Assembly (NCBI RefSeq): GCF_014805625.2
Contig: NW_024003331.1
Span: 1 to 64,000 of the forward strand
DNA length: 64,000 nucleotides
Direction of reading: 5' to 3'
DNA from: Glossina fuscipes
Taxonomy: Eukaryota > Arthropoda > Insecta > Diptera > Glossinidae
Below the pieces are notes generated by a model that did not search any database, had not been told where the DNA came from, and saw nothing but the letters and a program-made list of their open reading frames with translations. The position numbers were made by a program, and so were the translations under genes. Positions 44,020 to 56,159 of this stretch are shown piece after piece (the stretch's first letter is position 1; each line of letters opens with the position of its first letter).

Positions 44020-46984
44020 GTTATTATTATTATTATTATTATAATTTTAGACGAAATAAATTCTTAGACTAAAAAAAGACATTGACCATTAGCAACACTG
44101 GCTATCGATTCTAATTTAAATAAATGTACATTAGATAATAAGCTTAGTAGTATTAATAAAGTAATATATTGAATTGATATTCGGTTCTGAAGCTGATTTT
44201 AGAATGTCCAAAGGGTTAATCGTTCCAAATGCAATACTTCTAGCCAAGGAAAAGTTAAGGCAAACATAGAGAATGTGCTTTATAGTGACAGTTTGTCCAC
44301 AACTGCAGATTAGGGAGGAAGACTTCTTCAAGATCCATTGGTGAGTTGCGATAGTATGACCAAGGCGAATTCTCGAAAATATTTGGATCTTGGTTTTCTC
44401 AACATTTGTTGGATGTAAAGGTTGAGTTAATTGGGGGTTAATGGAAGGGTAGTGTTGATGATGGTACTGTAAATTTCCTTCTGCAATTTTCTCTTTAAAT
44501 TTTCTTCCAATCTATCCTTGAAGATCCAACATTTGCATAACGTCATCCATAATTAGAGGAGCAGAAGCAGCATACTTTGCCGCTCGATCAGCCTGATCAT
44601 TTCCCAATAAACCGTGTGACTTGGTACCCATAACATTTTAATTTTTCCGTCGGGTGTTGTAATTATATTCTTTAATTTGTTGATGGTGCTCCATCTCGAA
44701 GTCGAAGGATTCCGAATAGCTTGTAATGCAGACAAACTGTCGGTAACAATGACGGTTTTGAGTTTGTTTTTATGGGCAAGGATCGCAGCGTGAAGGATAG
44801 CTCTGGCTTCGGTTGTGCAAGTTGACGTACTTCGTGAAATATGTGATTGAGAAGAACCTTGTAGGATCTACCACGACACAAGCAGGAGGCAGACCAGAAG
44901 ATTTTGAGCCGTCTGTGTATAAAAGATTCCAACCAGTACTCTCCAATACTTCGGTTTTTTCAGCTATTAGATTCCTGAAGACGTAATTTGGAGTATCTTC
45001 TTTCTTGTGCATAGACAGTGAGATGTCAAAAGAGCAGTCTTTCAAAATCCAGGGAGGTTTAACACCAAAAGACAAACAATGGTCAGATGGTGACTTTGGA
45101 ATTTTCTTCGCAATAATAATCTTTCTTACGTCATCACCGAGAATGGATTTGTTTGAATTAAGAAGCTTAGGGACTATTTTAGCTTTTAACTCATACAGTC
45201 TATTTTCTAAAGTTGGGAGACCAGTTTCAATTATAATATTATTTATGGGCGTCGTTCGAAAAGCATAACAACTTGCTCTAACGGCTTGGTGATAGACCGG
45301 TTTAAGGATGTTGATATTAGATTTGCAGCTATTGCCATAAATTATCAAAGCATAATCAATCTTGCTTAACACAAGCATTTTGGTAAGATAAGCGATTGTG
45401 TTAATATGCGCATGGCTTCTCCAAGCAACGTACTGTATGAAATTTACCCTTGTTAAAAGGGAGTTTTTTAACCGAAGGCAATGTGCTTTCCAACGATAAT
45501 TGTTTGAAAACGTGAGCCCGAGAACATGAAGCGTCTGCACATTTAGTACTGGTAAGTCGTTAATATGCATCAGTAGGTTTCCTGCACCGCATATTTGTTT
45601 TCGACATATGTGCATTTTTTTTGATTTTTGTATAGAGATTATAGCTCCCGACGAGTTTGCCCATGTGGAGATCTCACATGCAATAGATTCGAAGATGTTG
45701 ATTGCTTTCGTGTGGTCTTTTTCTTTTGTAAAAATGTATATATCGTCCGCGTAGAGACAATGTTCCACTCTTGGTACACGGCAAAGAATTTTGCTAATAT
45801 CGTTGAAGGCGTTCTGGAAAAGCGTGACAGATAGAGGAGATCCTTGCGGAATGTCATCCATTAGTGGAAAGGAATCAGAGAGATGATTGTTGATTGTAAC
45901 TTTGAACCGCCGATGCGACATGAATGATTTGATGTAGTTGAAGAATTTGGGTCCAACATTCCATGATTTCAAGAGTCTTAAGATAACATGAAGACCAACT
46001 CTGTCAAATTCTTTTTCGAAATCAATTGGGAGAAATGTTACGTGATTTCGTTCGGAAATTGCTTTGCTTGTGAAATAATCAATATGTAACAGAGCGTCGA
46101 GGGATCCTCTACCCCGCTTGAAACCAACTTATTGCTTTGTTATCAGGTTCTTGGACTCAAGAACCCAAGATAATCTATATGCCATAATCTTGTCCAATAC
46201 CTTTGATATGCAAGATAAAAGAGAGATTGGGCGATAATCCGATGCGATGGAGACATTTTTAGACTTTGGAATTAGAACAACTGCTGCCAGTTTCCACATG
46301 TAGGGTATATGGCCAGTCAAAAATACCGTATTATATAGGTCTAGTAATTTCTTTTTACTTTGATTAGACAGCGCACTTATTATTTGGTAGGTTATCATGC
46401 GGTCTAGACCAGGTGTCCTCAACTTCGATTTGGAGAGACAACTTTTAAGTTCTAAGATAGATATGCAATTTTCCAGGAACATGGCACGTCTGTCAATACT
46501 ATTACAAAGAGAAATTGATTTCCTTTTATATTCGACGGTAGCACTGGAAAAGTTGCTGTCTGAGGAGTATTCGCACCAAAGTAATTAGAAATCTCATCTG
46601 CGTCAGTTAAAGTTTCATTGGGAGTGCAGATGGCAGATATTTCGTTGAGGTTTGAAGTCCCATTAAGTCTGTTGACTTTGCTCCAAACAACTTTCATTGA
46701 TGTATTTCTGTGAATTCTTTTCGAAAAAAGTTCGAAAGTAAATGCCTTTGATTTTCGTAATTCCTTCGTGAACGAAGCAGTGGCCTTTTTGTATAATAAC
46801 AAATGATCATGAGCAGGACATCTATTAAAGCGGTGCCATAGATCCAAAGCGTGTTGTTCCACCAAAGAACCATAGCCCATGGGACATCTGATATGTATTT
46901 ACAAGCAAACCGCGCAATAAAACTACATGTATCTATCATTTGATGATGAATGTACATATTCGGAGAATGAATTAATTTTACACT
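44020..46984 (-). mobile_element. I-like LINE (RT-RNase H), 5'-truncated, with TAA tail
   Basis: Minus-strand ORF2 lacking endonuclease. In order: linker (ALDLWHRFNRCPAHDHLLLY, near 46845), RT start (LRTPGLDRM, SDYRPISLLSCISKVLDK), a TAA stop at 46129-46131 directly before VGFKRGRGSLDALLHID, LPIDFEKEFDRVG, IPQGSPLSV, catalytic YADD at 45742-45753, then a 400-codon frame to 44770. RNase H follows: YTDGS at 44905-44919; TTEARAI and VTDSLSALQAI come after a frameshift near 44830; WVPSHT precedes another frameshift. A C-x-C-x6-H-x4-C finger lies at 44131-44331. The 3' end is a TAA repeat (TTA on plus, 44021-44041). ATATCACA at 44012-44019 and 46985-46992 is a likely target duplication. RNase H plus TAA tail points to the I clade. 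Confidence 0.85.
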
Positions 46985-46989
46985 ATATC

Positions 46990-47390
46990 ACAATTAATTT
47001 TATAATACCTTCACACTTCGTTTCACATTGCTTTCTTTAGACTTTACCCAATATATATACCAGCCATGGTTGCAATAGATAATTCGCTATCATGTCTAGA
47101 AATTGGAGCTTTTCCAACACTAAATATTTCGATGTGCGCTTGAGACGTTTGCAAATAAGTTATTGCATCTGAACGGCTGCCAAAAGATAAAAACATTTTT
47201 GCATTGTGTTATGGCTTGCAAAGAAAACAGAAAGTAAAAATCTTAACTGCAAGAACTCTTTTATTTCCGTTTATAATTTCCTTCTCTCCCTTTACATTAC
47301 GGCATGAACAAAATTCACAAGTGATCTGATTTTCATATGTTGATAATAAAAGCCGCGTTAATTACCAGCATTGGCTTCAAGGATGTTATG
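46990..47390. other. No gene seen
   Basis: Flank between the LINE 5' end and a mariner relic; no motif recognised. Confidence 0.5.
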
Positions 47391-47394
47391 GCGA

Positions 47395-47800
47395 CTCTTG
47401 TTTGTCGAAAAAATAAATTTGTCGGTTTGTTAATTTAAAGTCGTATGGACGTCGGAGATGTTGAATACTTTGGTCGACCATATTCGGCAGTTGTTTCAAA
47501 GAACCTAAAAGAAGTGCACAAAATCGTTTTGAAAGACTGGAAAGTGATGCGGTTATGCTAGAGAAATTGGGAAACGGTGCACTTACAATATTGCATGAAC
47601 ATTTATTTACGAGGAAGGTGTGCTTGATGTAGATGATGCGTTTGCTCCGTTCTAACAATAACCTGATAATGACTCAAAGCGCTGTTTGGCGCGATTTAGG
47701 TGAAACGAAAAGAATTTCTTTCTGTGATATGTGACTACGTATGAAACGTGGATTCATTACTAAATTCTAGAACCGGCAGTCGCAGATTTAGATGGCGAAA
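47395..47800 (+). mobile_element. mariner transposase relic, middle part
   Basis: Plus frames give GDVEYFGRPYSAVVSKNLKE and VHKIVLKDWKVM near 47448-47555 (the GRPxxxVxxxNxxxVxxLV linker), then SKRCLARFR near 47675 and YVTTYETWIHY near 47730-47760. The last is the VTxDETWIHHY block, in which the first catalytic aspartate is replaced by tyrosine. Several stops. The following 200 bp contain no further recognisable transposase. Confidence 0.7.
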
Positions 47801-47809
47801 ACCACGTGT

Positions 47810-49230
47810 CATTTGAACATTAGCACTATCCAGAAATCACATGGGCTTGTCAACCATATGTGCCATATATGTGCCAGATCGGAAACTAATCGAGTTATAT
47901 GGTACTACCTTGAAGAAGATTTCCACGTTCGTCGAACTTCGTGGATCTGTTAGCAGAACTCACACTTTGGGAGTTCAGATGTGCAAAATTAAGATTAACA
48001 CCATCATACTTTAATAATTCAGAACAGATCTGTTGCTAGCAATCGTCCCAAGATCGTCCCCAATAGACCAAGATGAGTTTTACGTAAATTGGAGATAAGA
48101 ATACATGGACGAATATCAGGCGGATATAAATATTTTGTATTATATTTCACATTATTATTGCACCAACAGCTTCGACTTAACGTAATCATCAATACAATCT
48201 ATGTATAAATAAATAAATGAAAGGTGAATATGCACTAAACCTTTCTGAATATCACATATATTTTCACAAATATCATAAACATCTGATACAATAACAAACT
48301 GTAATAAGATTGATATGGTATGATGTGTTTAGATTATCTGCTTAGTCCCTATGCTGTTCGGCTGCTGTACGCCAAGTCTATCCGTCTTTTATACTGCCAA
48401 GGTGTCTCGGCATAAGACGGTCACTAATCTTAATGGTTCAGGCAGATTGAATGCCTAGTGCTATTAGCGAGTAAAACGCTTGGTTGAGTTGCTTTATGAG
48501 AACTGATTTTCTTTATTTTCTTAGGCACTATTTATACTAAATTTTTACACTAAATTATTCTTATCTTATTCTAAACAGGATTGTAATTGCTTACGAAATT
48601 ATCCTTATCACACACTAGATTATTCTTATATAAACAGAATTATCACTGTTTACATGCGAAGTGAAGTGTGACATTTTATTTGTGAGAAATTTTATATTGA
48701 ATGGTGTCCAAGAAGCGCACTCACGTGGTTCAAATACGGTCCTGTTAAATTTTATGTCAAATTACTGTCATGAACCAATTTTCATCATAAACCATTAATA
48801 ATTAGGCTTTTTGGCATATAAGGGTTTATATTTCCTAAAAATCCTTATATGCGGTGATATTTAAAAAATAGGCTTACGTGCTCTACCTGAATCAATTTTG
48901 ATCACTGTTCAGACGAAATCGTGAATGGCTATACCATTTTGATTTTATTTTGTTTTTCTTTTTTTTTACTTTTCTTGCCTTATTACACATATGCCTTTTC
49001 AATAAAATATATTATTATTATTGTCTTTTGCTTTGTCATGTAAAGAAGTCTTTTCTTGTGCTCCTGCTTTATTATCTTAAAGAGAAAAGCTTTTGGTTAA
49101 AATATCATAATTTAAAATACTACACTCGCTTTCTCATAAGCAAGCAACTTGGAACATCTACAATCACAAAGTATTGAAATTTAGACCTTCTTACCATATC
49201 AAGATTCAGAGTTGAAGAGTTGAGAAGAAA
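47810..49230. other. No gene; worn family A/B sequence at 48700-48910
   Basis: TTTTATGTCAAATTACTGTC, TTTTCATCATAAACC and CATATAAGGGTTT at about 48750-48835 resemble the middle of the repeat at 4390-4470. The rest shows nothing. The 75-codon frame at 48950-49177 (+) is T-rich noise. Confidence 0.45.
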
Positions 49231-49239
49231 TCAAAAAGC

Positions 49240-49545
49240 TTTGACAACAATTTAGATTGGCGACGGTGTTTGACGGGCAATGGTCGAAAGAGTGAACTGA
49301 TCCAAACTTTCTTCAATAGAATTCATCGTTGGGTCAAAGTATGTCAGGGCAGCAACTTTCATCAAAATATCTCAAAAATCCCGACCTGTAGGTTGAACAA
49401 AAATTACACGCAGACGCGTCAGACTGAAAGACGAACAGATGAGTTTAGCTCGGTATAATTAAGTATGGATCTGCCCTAAGCCCTCCGCAGTATTACATAC
49501 GTCCTCACAAAAGTTGTATACCCTGTACAATAAGTGGTATAATCT
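49240..49545 (+). repeat. Dispersed repeat family A, copy 4
   Basis: Contains GTGAACTGATCCAAAC, GGGTCAAAGTATGTCA, TTTCATCAAAATATCTC, TGTAGGTTGAACA, and the terminal TATACCCTGTACAATAAG near 49519-49536, in the same order as the copy at 2640-2960. Confidence 0.75.
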
Positions 49546-49549
49546 ATAA

Positions 49550-51960
49550 AATATCATAGCTCAAATTTGTATTAAACCTTAGGTTTTTTATGACAAACCT
49601 CGCGGATTTTACAGTTAAATCTTTCTTTTTTTATGTATAGGAAAATTTTTTCAAATCATACAACCAGTGATATCGAAAATTGTAAACGTACGTAAACGGA
49701 AAAAAGGTATGAAGATTGTGAACTCGTTGCTTATGCGCTGTCGATCAAACTTCTGTCACCTTTTCTATGTATTCAAAATATTTGTACGTAACAAAGTCAT
49801 AAAGATCTGTCAAGATGCAAAAAAGTCCATTAAAGGATGCATATATGCTTAGTTTTAACGAGGTCGTGCGTACGTAAATGCCTTGAAAGCTTTAACAAAT
49901 TTTTTTTTTAAATGCATAGAAATACATCAGGAATCAACAATCAGGTCCGATATTCAGAATAGAAGCATGGCGTCACTTTTTAAATGTCTATTTTAGGCAC
50001 TTATAAAAAGTATGAAGTTTGAAAATCTTAAAAAAATTTGTTGCATTTCGCTACATGTAATTATGTTAATGTAATTAAGTTATGTCAATGATGTCGAAAA
50101 TCATATCACGTTTTGAATAAAAATGCTTTTCAGCTTATAGTGATTTAAGAAGCCGTCGTTTCGTGTACTAACGAGTAAATTTGCATATGACCTTGAAAAC
50201 AAAAATAAAGAAAGTGATTAGGAAGTATTAGACGAATAAAGTAGACCCTTAGGAATATATCCTAACCTTAACATTAGCTTTTAGAAAATGTAAAGAATAA
50301 AAAATATTTGTCTGTATAAACTAGAGAAAAAAACATGAACCCTTCTAATACAAAGGCATGGTCACAGACGGTACAATGTCGAGCTGAGAGTGAACTCCTA
50401 AACAGGTGCAAACATGCAAAAAGTTTGGCTGCGTTCGAAGATCGTCGGCTAAGACGATCCGACAATTTTGGTTCTTGTTCTTTTTTTTCGATCGGGTAAC
50501 CAATACGTAAACTTTAGTGTTGGCAGAATAATTATAAAATCAAATCTTAACGTTTATTTTCTTAGACATCAGTGAAGTAAGACTTGCGAACTATAAGTGA
50601 GGTTGTCGGCCTAGATATCTGACTTCAAAATAGTTTTGTATTAGAATTTAACAATTTGCAATGTCGTCAAGACTAATGACAGCTTAACTCCGACCCTGAA
50701 TTTCTTTCATTGAATTGACTAAATTCTCTCCACTGAAGGGTGTAAGTAAGAAAAAGCGATACCTTTCTAAATAAAACGAAAATGTCCCAAGTAATATAAA
50801 TTGTTTGTGTAGCACTTAGCCTGCCGATTAGCTAAACCATGCCTCACAGCATATACGAACTCTAACATACGAAAGCATATTTGATGTCATACACCCAAAA
50901 AAACATACAAACTTGAAAAAGACATCAGACAAAACCCTCGAAGTACTCTAACCATATGGTTGAAAGTGAAAAGTGACAATCATCGTGAGAATATAATAGT
51001 AAAGCGACGTTTTTCGTGTGCGCTAAACATTCCCTATTGATCAGCTACAAATGGCCTAATCACATGAACGTAGCCAAGGCCTTGTTAGTTAATTAACCAA
51101 TTTGTCGTTAGACAAAATACTTATTTTTTTATAACAAGACAATTTAAACGAAAAATGCAAAAAATTATCATTTAACGCCCAGTACAATACGAATGTAAGC
51201 AAACATTTGCAAGAAATGTGAAAACAACCTGAGAGAGAGTGCAGACACAATTATCTACTTGTAGGAGGACATTTGTCGTCATCACTTCTGTGTTTTTCTT
51301 TTTGTTGTCGAACACATCCAATATTATGCAGGAAGCTTTTATTGTGGCTGCAATGAATCTTCATTGAAATTTACTGGTAATTTTATGTTAGCAAAGAGAG
51401 CCGCATATACTGGGAAAAACTTTGCAAAACTTTTCGTTATCAAGTTTAATATTGCTTGTTGTTCTTGTTGCTTCGCAATATTCGGAGAACTATTAGACAA
51501 TCAACACAACCATTCTTGACGCTTTAGGATACTTTTCAACAAAGAAGCCAATGATATTTTTAGTTAATATTGTAAGGTCGTTGTAAGTGTATGCCAGTTG
51601 CAGCTAAATCAGTTTTGCGCCAAAGCTTTTACATCAGTCACTACGTAAGATTCTAAATGTGCTGATAGTGTAAAACACTTTGAATAAATGTATGCTACCG
51701 AGCTTGTCGTGTTACAGTTGTAGTTGACGATTCGATAACAGCTCCATGACGTAGACAATTGATGATATGGGTTGTAATATATGTTTTCTCTATAATAAAG
51801 AATGCAAGCTATAATTAAATAGTTGCATTAGCACAAATTTGACATTATTTAGGCTACAGTAAAAAAAATCTAATTTTGTAATTATATGTGGTCTGCTGAT
51901 TTATCTGTTTTCACCTACTTATGCAGTAAGATATGAATGATTGGTATTTTTCTAATTATT
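49550..51960. other. No gene seen
   Basis: AT-rich; short frames at 49667-49852 (+) and 50274-50465 (-) without recognisable domains. No repeat family from elsewhere in the window identified. Confidence 0.5.
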
Positions 51961-51969
51961 ATAACCCCA

Positions 51970-52290
51970 CCGAAGAATGGGCGTATACTCATTTTGTCAT
52001 AATGTTTACAATACGCAAAAGGAAGCCTCAGAAATTCTAAATTCGTCAATCGATTAAGCCACGCTTGTCCGTTCCTGTGTCTGTGTTATTAACTCCCTCC
52101 TAGTCGCAAAAATGAAAACCTGGGATCCAAGTTTGGTAGAAACATGCGATGTTCCCGCACGCAAGTTGGTGGTGAAAGCGGTTTAAATTGGTCCAAGTGA
52201 ACGCCCGCAGTAAAGCGTACCCAATTCCTTTTGCCTAAGCAAAAATTTGTCGGTTTTTTCTCATTACTCTCAAATTATGAAAGACAGAAA
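51970..52290 (+). repeat. Dispersed repeat family C, copy 2
   Basis: CATTTTGTCATAATGTTTAC, CGCAAAAATGAAAACC, TTTGGTAGAAACATGC, GCGTACCCAATTCC and TCTCATTACTCTCAAATTAT occur in the same order as in copies at 3240-3600 and 55640-55930. Confidence 0.65.
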
Positions 52291-52299
52291 TTCTTTATA

Positions 52300-53690
52300 C
52301 TTACTTCAGGGAAAACGCTACAATTTATGTGAAAAAATGGAGAAAAGGAACTGGAAAACATCCATTATAAGTCATTACATTTTTTTCACTCTTTTGAGAT
52401 TTTAATCTTATAAATTGTAAGGTAAACAAGACACAATGGTTGAAATTGTTTTGTACATTCCTCAAACGAGGATATATTATTTGCCGTAGAATGCGTTAAT
52501 TATAAAATATATATGATGGGCACGACGACGAGGTCGAATTATTTTTCCATCCCATCACATCGCTTAGTGTATTAATTCTAAATTAATCATGGTGGACATC
52601 AGGATGGTGATAGATTAATTTCTCCTGGCAATACCTTTTACTGAAAAAAAGGTGAAAAATAAATGTTTTATCCCGTCCACTTTTTTATGATTATAAGCAA
52701 TATCGAGGGGTGACAAAGATTCTAAGGCTGGTGGGCATAGATTAATAGAGGAAGATAGAGAGGATAGAGATTAAGCCTCAGCCGAATATAACTTTCTTAC
52801 TTATTTTTTTTATCTTAAATTTTTCAAGCAAAGTATGTTACTTCTGAATTAATTATTGTGGATATGAACTAATTTTTTTTTTAATATGACTAAAAGTAAG
52901 AAGTTCTATCAATTTAATATAGCAATTTTGATATTTTTATATCCAATTTCGTCATCACATTTTCGTTCTTGAAAAATAAAATACAATTTTAATACTTTAT
53001 ATTAAATGGTGCGCATGATCGTCTATTCCTTAAGAATAATGAGTAAACTAAATTATATAGTGGCTTTAGTTCAGTGAAATAAAAGATGGAAGATCAGCTT
53101 TATCCCATTCACCAAAAGACTTGGCAGCTCTGTGCAATGGTACACACACTTTTTACGTGGAATAATGTTCTTGCTACATTTTTGCGAAATAGTTGGTACT
53201 TTAGTTCGGTTGTGCTTATTTTGACCAGAGTTGGTGTTATTTTCCATAAGATGACTGGAAACATATATCAGGTTGGTATATTTTTGGCGGATTCTTAGTT
53301 TGGGTGTGAGCGCAAGCATTGGAAGTGCTACCACGTCTGCTATATTGAACAACAACAATAATAACAATAGCAACATCATTTCACCCTTGAAAAATGTCCA
53401 CTCTATTTAATCTATGTTACGGCATTAATGGAAATTTCGTTTGCACTCAACATATATATTTTAGTTTGCTTTGTTTGAATCTGGAAAAATTTTCGTTTAT
53501 TTGAGTTTTGGGAAAATCCTATACAATTCGTGTGGAATAGAAATCTTCTATTGAACTGAAAGTTCTTGTAAAAAGTTTCATTCGGATCGAGTTGCTTACA
53601 CTCTATTGCATATTTATTTTCCCAAAATGTACTGTATGTAGTCAAACTGCACCCCAAAAAGGAGATTGGACTGGTTCCTGTTGTGCTGCT
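52300..53690. other. No gene seen
   Basis: AT-rich with a CAA/AAT microsatellite at about 53346-53378. The 102-codon minus frame 53071-53379 is partly that microsatellite. Confidence 0.5.
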
Positions 53691-53703
53691 ATGTGAGCTG
53701 GCT

Positions 53704-54141
53704 TCAGTGGCAGAGTTGTTGTGGGCTAGATTCGGCCAAAGGCTTGTGCTGTCCGTGTACTGATTGTGGACAGAAGGACGTAGAATTATACAGATAGTTT
53801 ATCCAGGAAAAGCTGGGATTCGCTGAAATGACCAAAGATTTGGAGACGTTCTCTATGAAGTTTAAAAAACATCGTGACCATATCAATGAGGGATCAGTGG
53901 TAAAGACAATACCGTGAAGGGGGTTGTGGGCGCTCCCATCATCAAACCTTGCGAATTCATCGTCAATGACATTTCCTTTGTCAGTGAACACAATTACGTA
54001 GCCTAATCCCGACAATCGTCCAATTGCGATCCAAAAAATCTCATTGGGTGTCCCTTCACGTAGTACAATTGGACAAGTGGAGACAAATCCCTCAAACTTC
54101 TTCCTACTCCAAAAAAGTTGTCTACTGAGATGAAGTAACAA
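53704..54141 (-). other. Unidentified 145-codon open frame
   Basis: A continuous minus-strand frame with ordinary amino-acid composition (LSGLGYVIVFTDKGNVIDDE, GSAHNPLHGIVFTTDPSLIW). Base composition here is less AT-rich than the flanks, so it may be real coding sequence or transposon debris. I do not recognise the domain. It ends 90 bp before a mariner relic on the other strand. No signal peptide or splice pattern was clear. Confidence 0.3.
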
Positions 54142-54234
54142 CCTGCTTTTGGAGAATCTACTGCCGATATGCCGATAGTTACTAAAGCCGACTAAAAGTG
54201 TTTTGGCAGACGTCTGCTGACGTCAATTGAATTG

Positions 54235-54520
54235 AATTATGTATTGTTGCAAGAAAGACCACCAATAGAAGTTAAAACGCTACCACCCGAATTAGCTCAA
54301 AACGCCATTTTAGCCAATTGTTACAAGGGATGTCAAGGACACACTATTGTCGCTCGAATAGGAAGTTCAGGCAACCGTCTTCGCAAAGTTGAAGAAGTGC
54401 GAAGATGGGTCCGTTGTTGGATCGCTTTTGACACAATATCGCAGTATTGCCAGAAATAAGGCAAGATGTTGTAGAAAATAATAGAAAATAGTTTGATTAA
54501 TAAATATTGTACAAATTTTC
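54235..54520 (+). mobile_element. mariner relic, C-terminal end
   Basis: An open frame with RKVEEVRRWVRCWIAF near 54385-54430 and, in a shifted frame, DVVENN and FD near 54468-54500, corresponding to the EVEEVRKWVGG and VVENDGSYFD of the relic at 16820-17335. The two share sequence around CGCAAAGTTGAAGAAGTGCG. No catalytic core. Confidence 0.65.
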
Positions 54521-54681
54521 CTCGACGAATATGTCTTTCAAGTAAAAATATGTTAGGAATACATGCAAGCACATGTTATTATCAACTAAAAAATTTTAAC
54601 GATCACTGATTAGCGCATTAATTGTTATTTTTTTAGAAAAAATTATATTAAAATAGAAGTAAGATTATTACTATTTCTTAA

Positions 54682-54944
54682 CACTAAACGTACCATGCGC
54701 GGTCAAATAACCGTTTTTAAAATTTTGTTTAAAATTTCTCGCATTCAACGTTATTGTATCATCATGTAGCTTATTGACTTTTCGTAAAATATACATACAT
54801 CGAAAAGCGGGGAACGAGTTTTTATTATAGGAGCAGAAAAATATTTTGTTTGTTGTTTACTATCTACTTTACCAAGATACATACGTTTTTTTGAAGCGGT
54901 CATTTGACCGCCCTTGGTGGGATGAAATGTCGGTACGTTTAGTG
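54682..54944. mobile_element. TTAA-flanked piggyBac-type MITE (263 bp)
   Basis: TTAA at 54678-54681 and 54945-54948 flank a 263-bp element with ends CACTAAACGTACC and GGTACGTTTAGTG (13-bp perfect terminal inverted repeat). Subterminal GGTCAAATAACCG and CGGTCATTTGACCG blocks face each other. TTAA duplication is the mark of piggyBac-type transposition. There is no coding capacity. A related copy ends at 43181. Confidence 0.85.
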
Positions 54945-55639
54945 TTAAGCAGTGATAAAAAGCGGTAAAGAATGAAGAAGAAACCCATATGATCGAAGGG
55001 GCACTCTAATTAAGAATAATTATGTTTTGTTCCTTTAAACTTATTTTGTAAGTAGAAGCGCAACAAGTTTATATTCCTTTTGCAGTCACTTCAATATTAG
55101 CATACATATTTATTAAACGCGCGTATTCACTCGTTTTCAATTTCAAGTTTTTGAATTAAACGATTTGTCTAAAATTTAAGTGTAATAAGCTCTCAGGGAT
55201 AACAGTCAAAAAAAGAGGGAAGTAAAAATAGATGACGGGTGAGCATAAACAAAAAATGATGATCGTGCTGCCCGAAAGCGGAAAGAATAGACCGTGGATG
55301 AAGGGATAGTCGCACAGACGATCGTATATTAATAAGGCGTCATATAATTCTTCAATCACTTCACCTATACCGAACACACAGTTGCGTCCTTTTATCCTTT
55401 TCTTTTAAAAAAATTATTCTCAATAAAATTAATGAATTAAAGTTGCTAGCCGTTGGTTTCGATAAACATAACCATTTCAAAAGCCACTGTCACTTTCTCC
55501 GTGATAAAATAATGAAAAGGTTTAATATCATACAATTTATTTTGTCTAAGCGAGGTTTTGTGCATACGTTATCACTGATTCGTTTCCTTCAGTCACTGAC
55601 TTTAGCTATAATTGATTGCGCCTTGGAAATTTATGGAAA

Positions 55640-55930
55640 ATCCGCCGGGGGTATACTCATTTCGCTTTTTCCAAAAAGAAGTTTCAGAAGCCCTGTAAAG
55701 TGAATGTATGCTTGATCAACGTAAAAGTCTCAACCGACAAAACCATGTCTGTCTGCTAAATGCCTGCATGATGTTTGTTGTTGGTACTCTCCTGGTCGCA
55801 AAAATTAAGATATCCACTTCAAATTTGGTGGAAACATTGGAAGTTTTTACACCCAAAAAGGGGGCCTAATTAGTCACAGCAGAAGCACAAAAATTTGTGC
55901 GTTTTTGCTCACTACTCTCATATTATGATA
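55640..55930 (+). repeat. Dispersed repeat family C, copy 3
   Basis: GGGGGTATACTCATTTCGC, GGTCGCAAAAATTAAGATAT, TTCAAATTTGGTGGAAACAT, AAAAATTTGTGCG and TCACTACTCTCATATTATGA, in the order of the copies at 3240 and 51970. Confidence 0.65.
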
Positions 55931-56159
55931 AATGCGAAAATGACTGATAAAGGCTACAAATTTCCACCAAACCAAACACTCTACTCTTTACACACACATG
56001 GAATTCATCCGAGGTGATGAAGTTAATGAATGATCTATTGTGCAGATAAGAGCTTATTCATTTCACTAAATTGAAGGGAAAGTCAGAAAATAAATTGTTT
56101 TTTTCAAAATTTCTCAAAAAAATCATTAGTTAATAGCATTTGGGCATTCAAGTTGTTGT

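Noticed and set aside
45005..45268. Plus-strand genes at 45.0-46.6 kb
   Set aside because: They are shadows opposite the LINE ORF2, whose conserved RT motifs lie on the minus strand.
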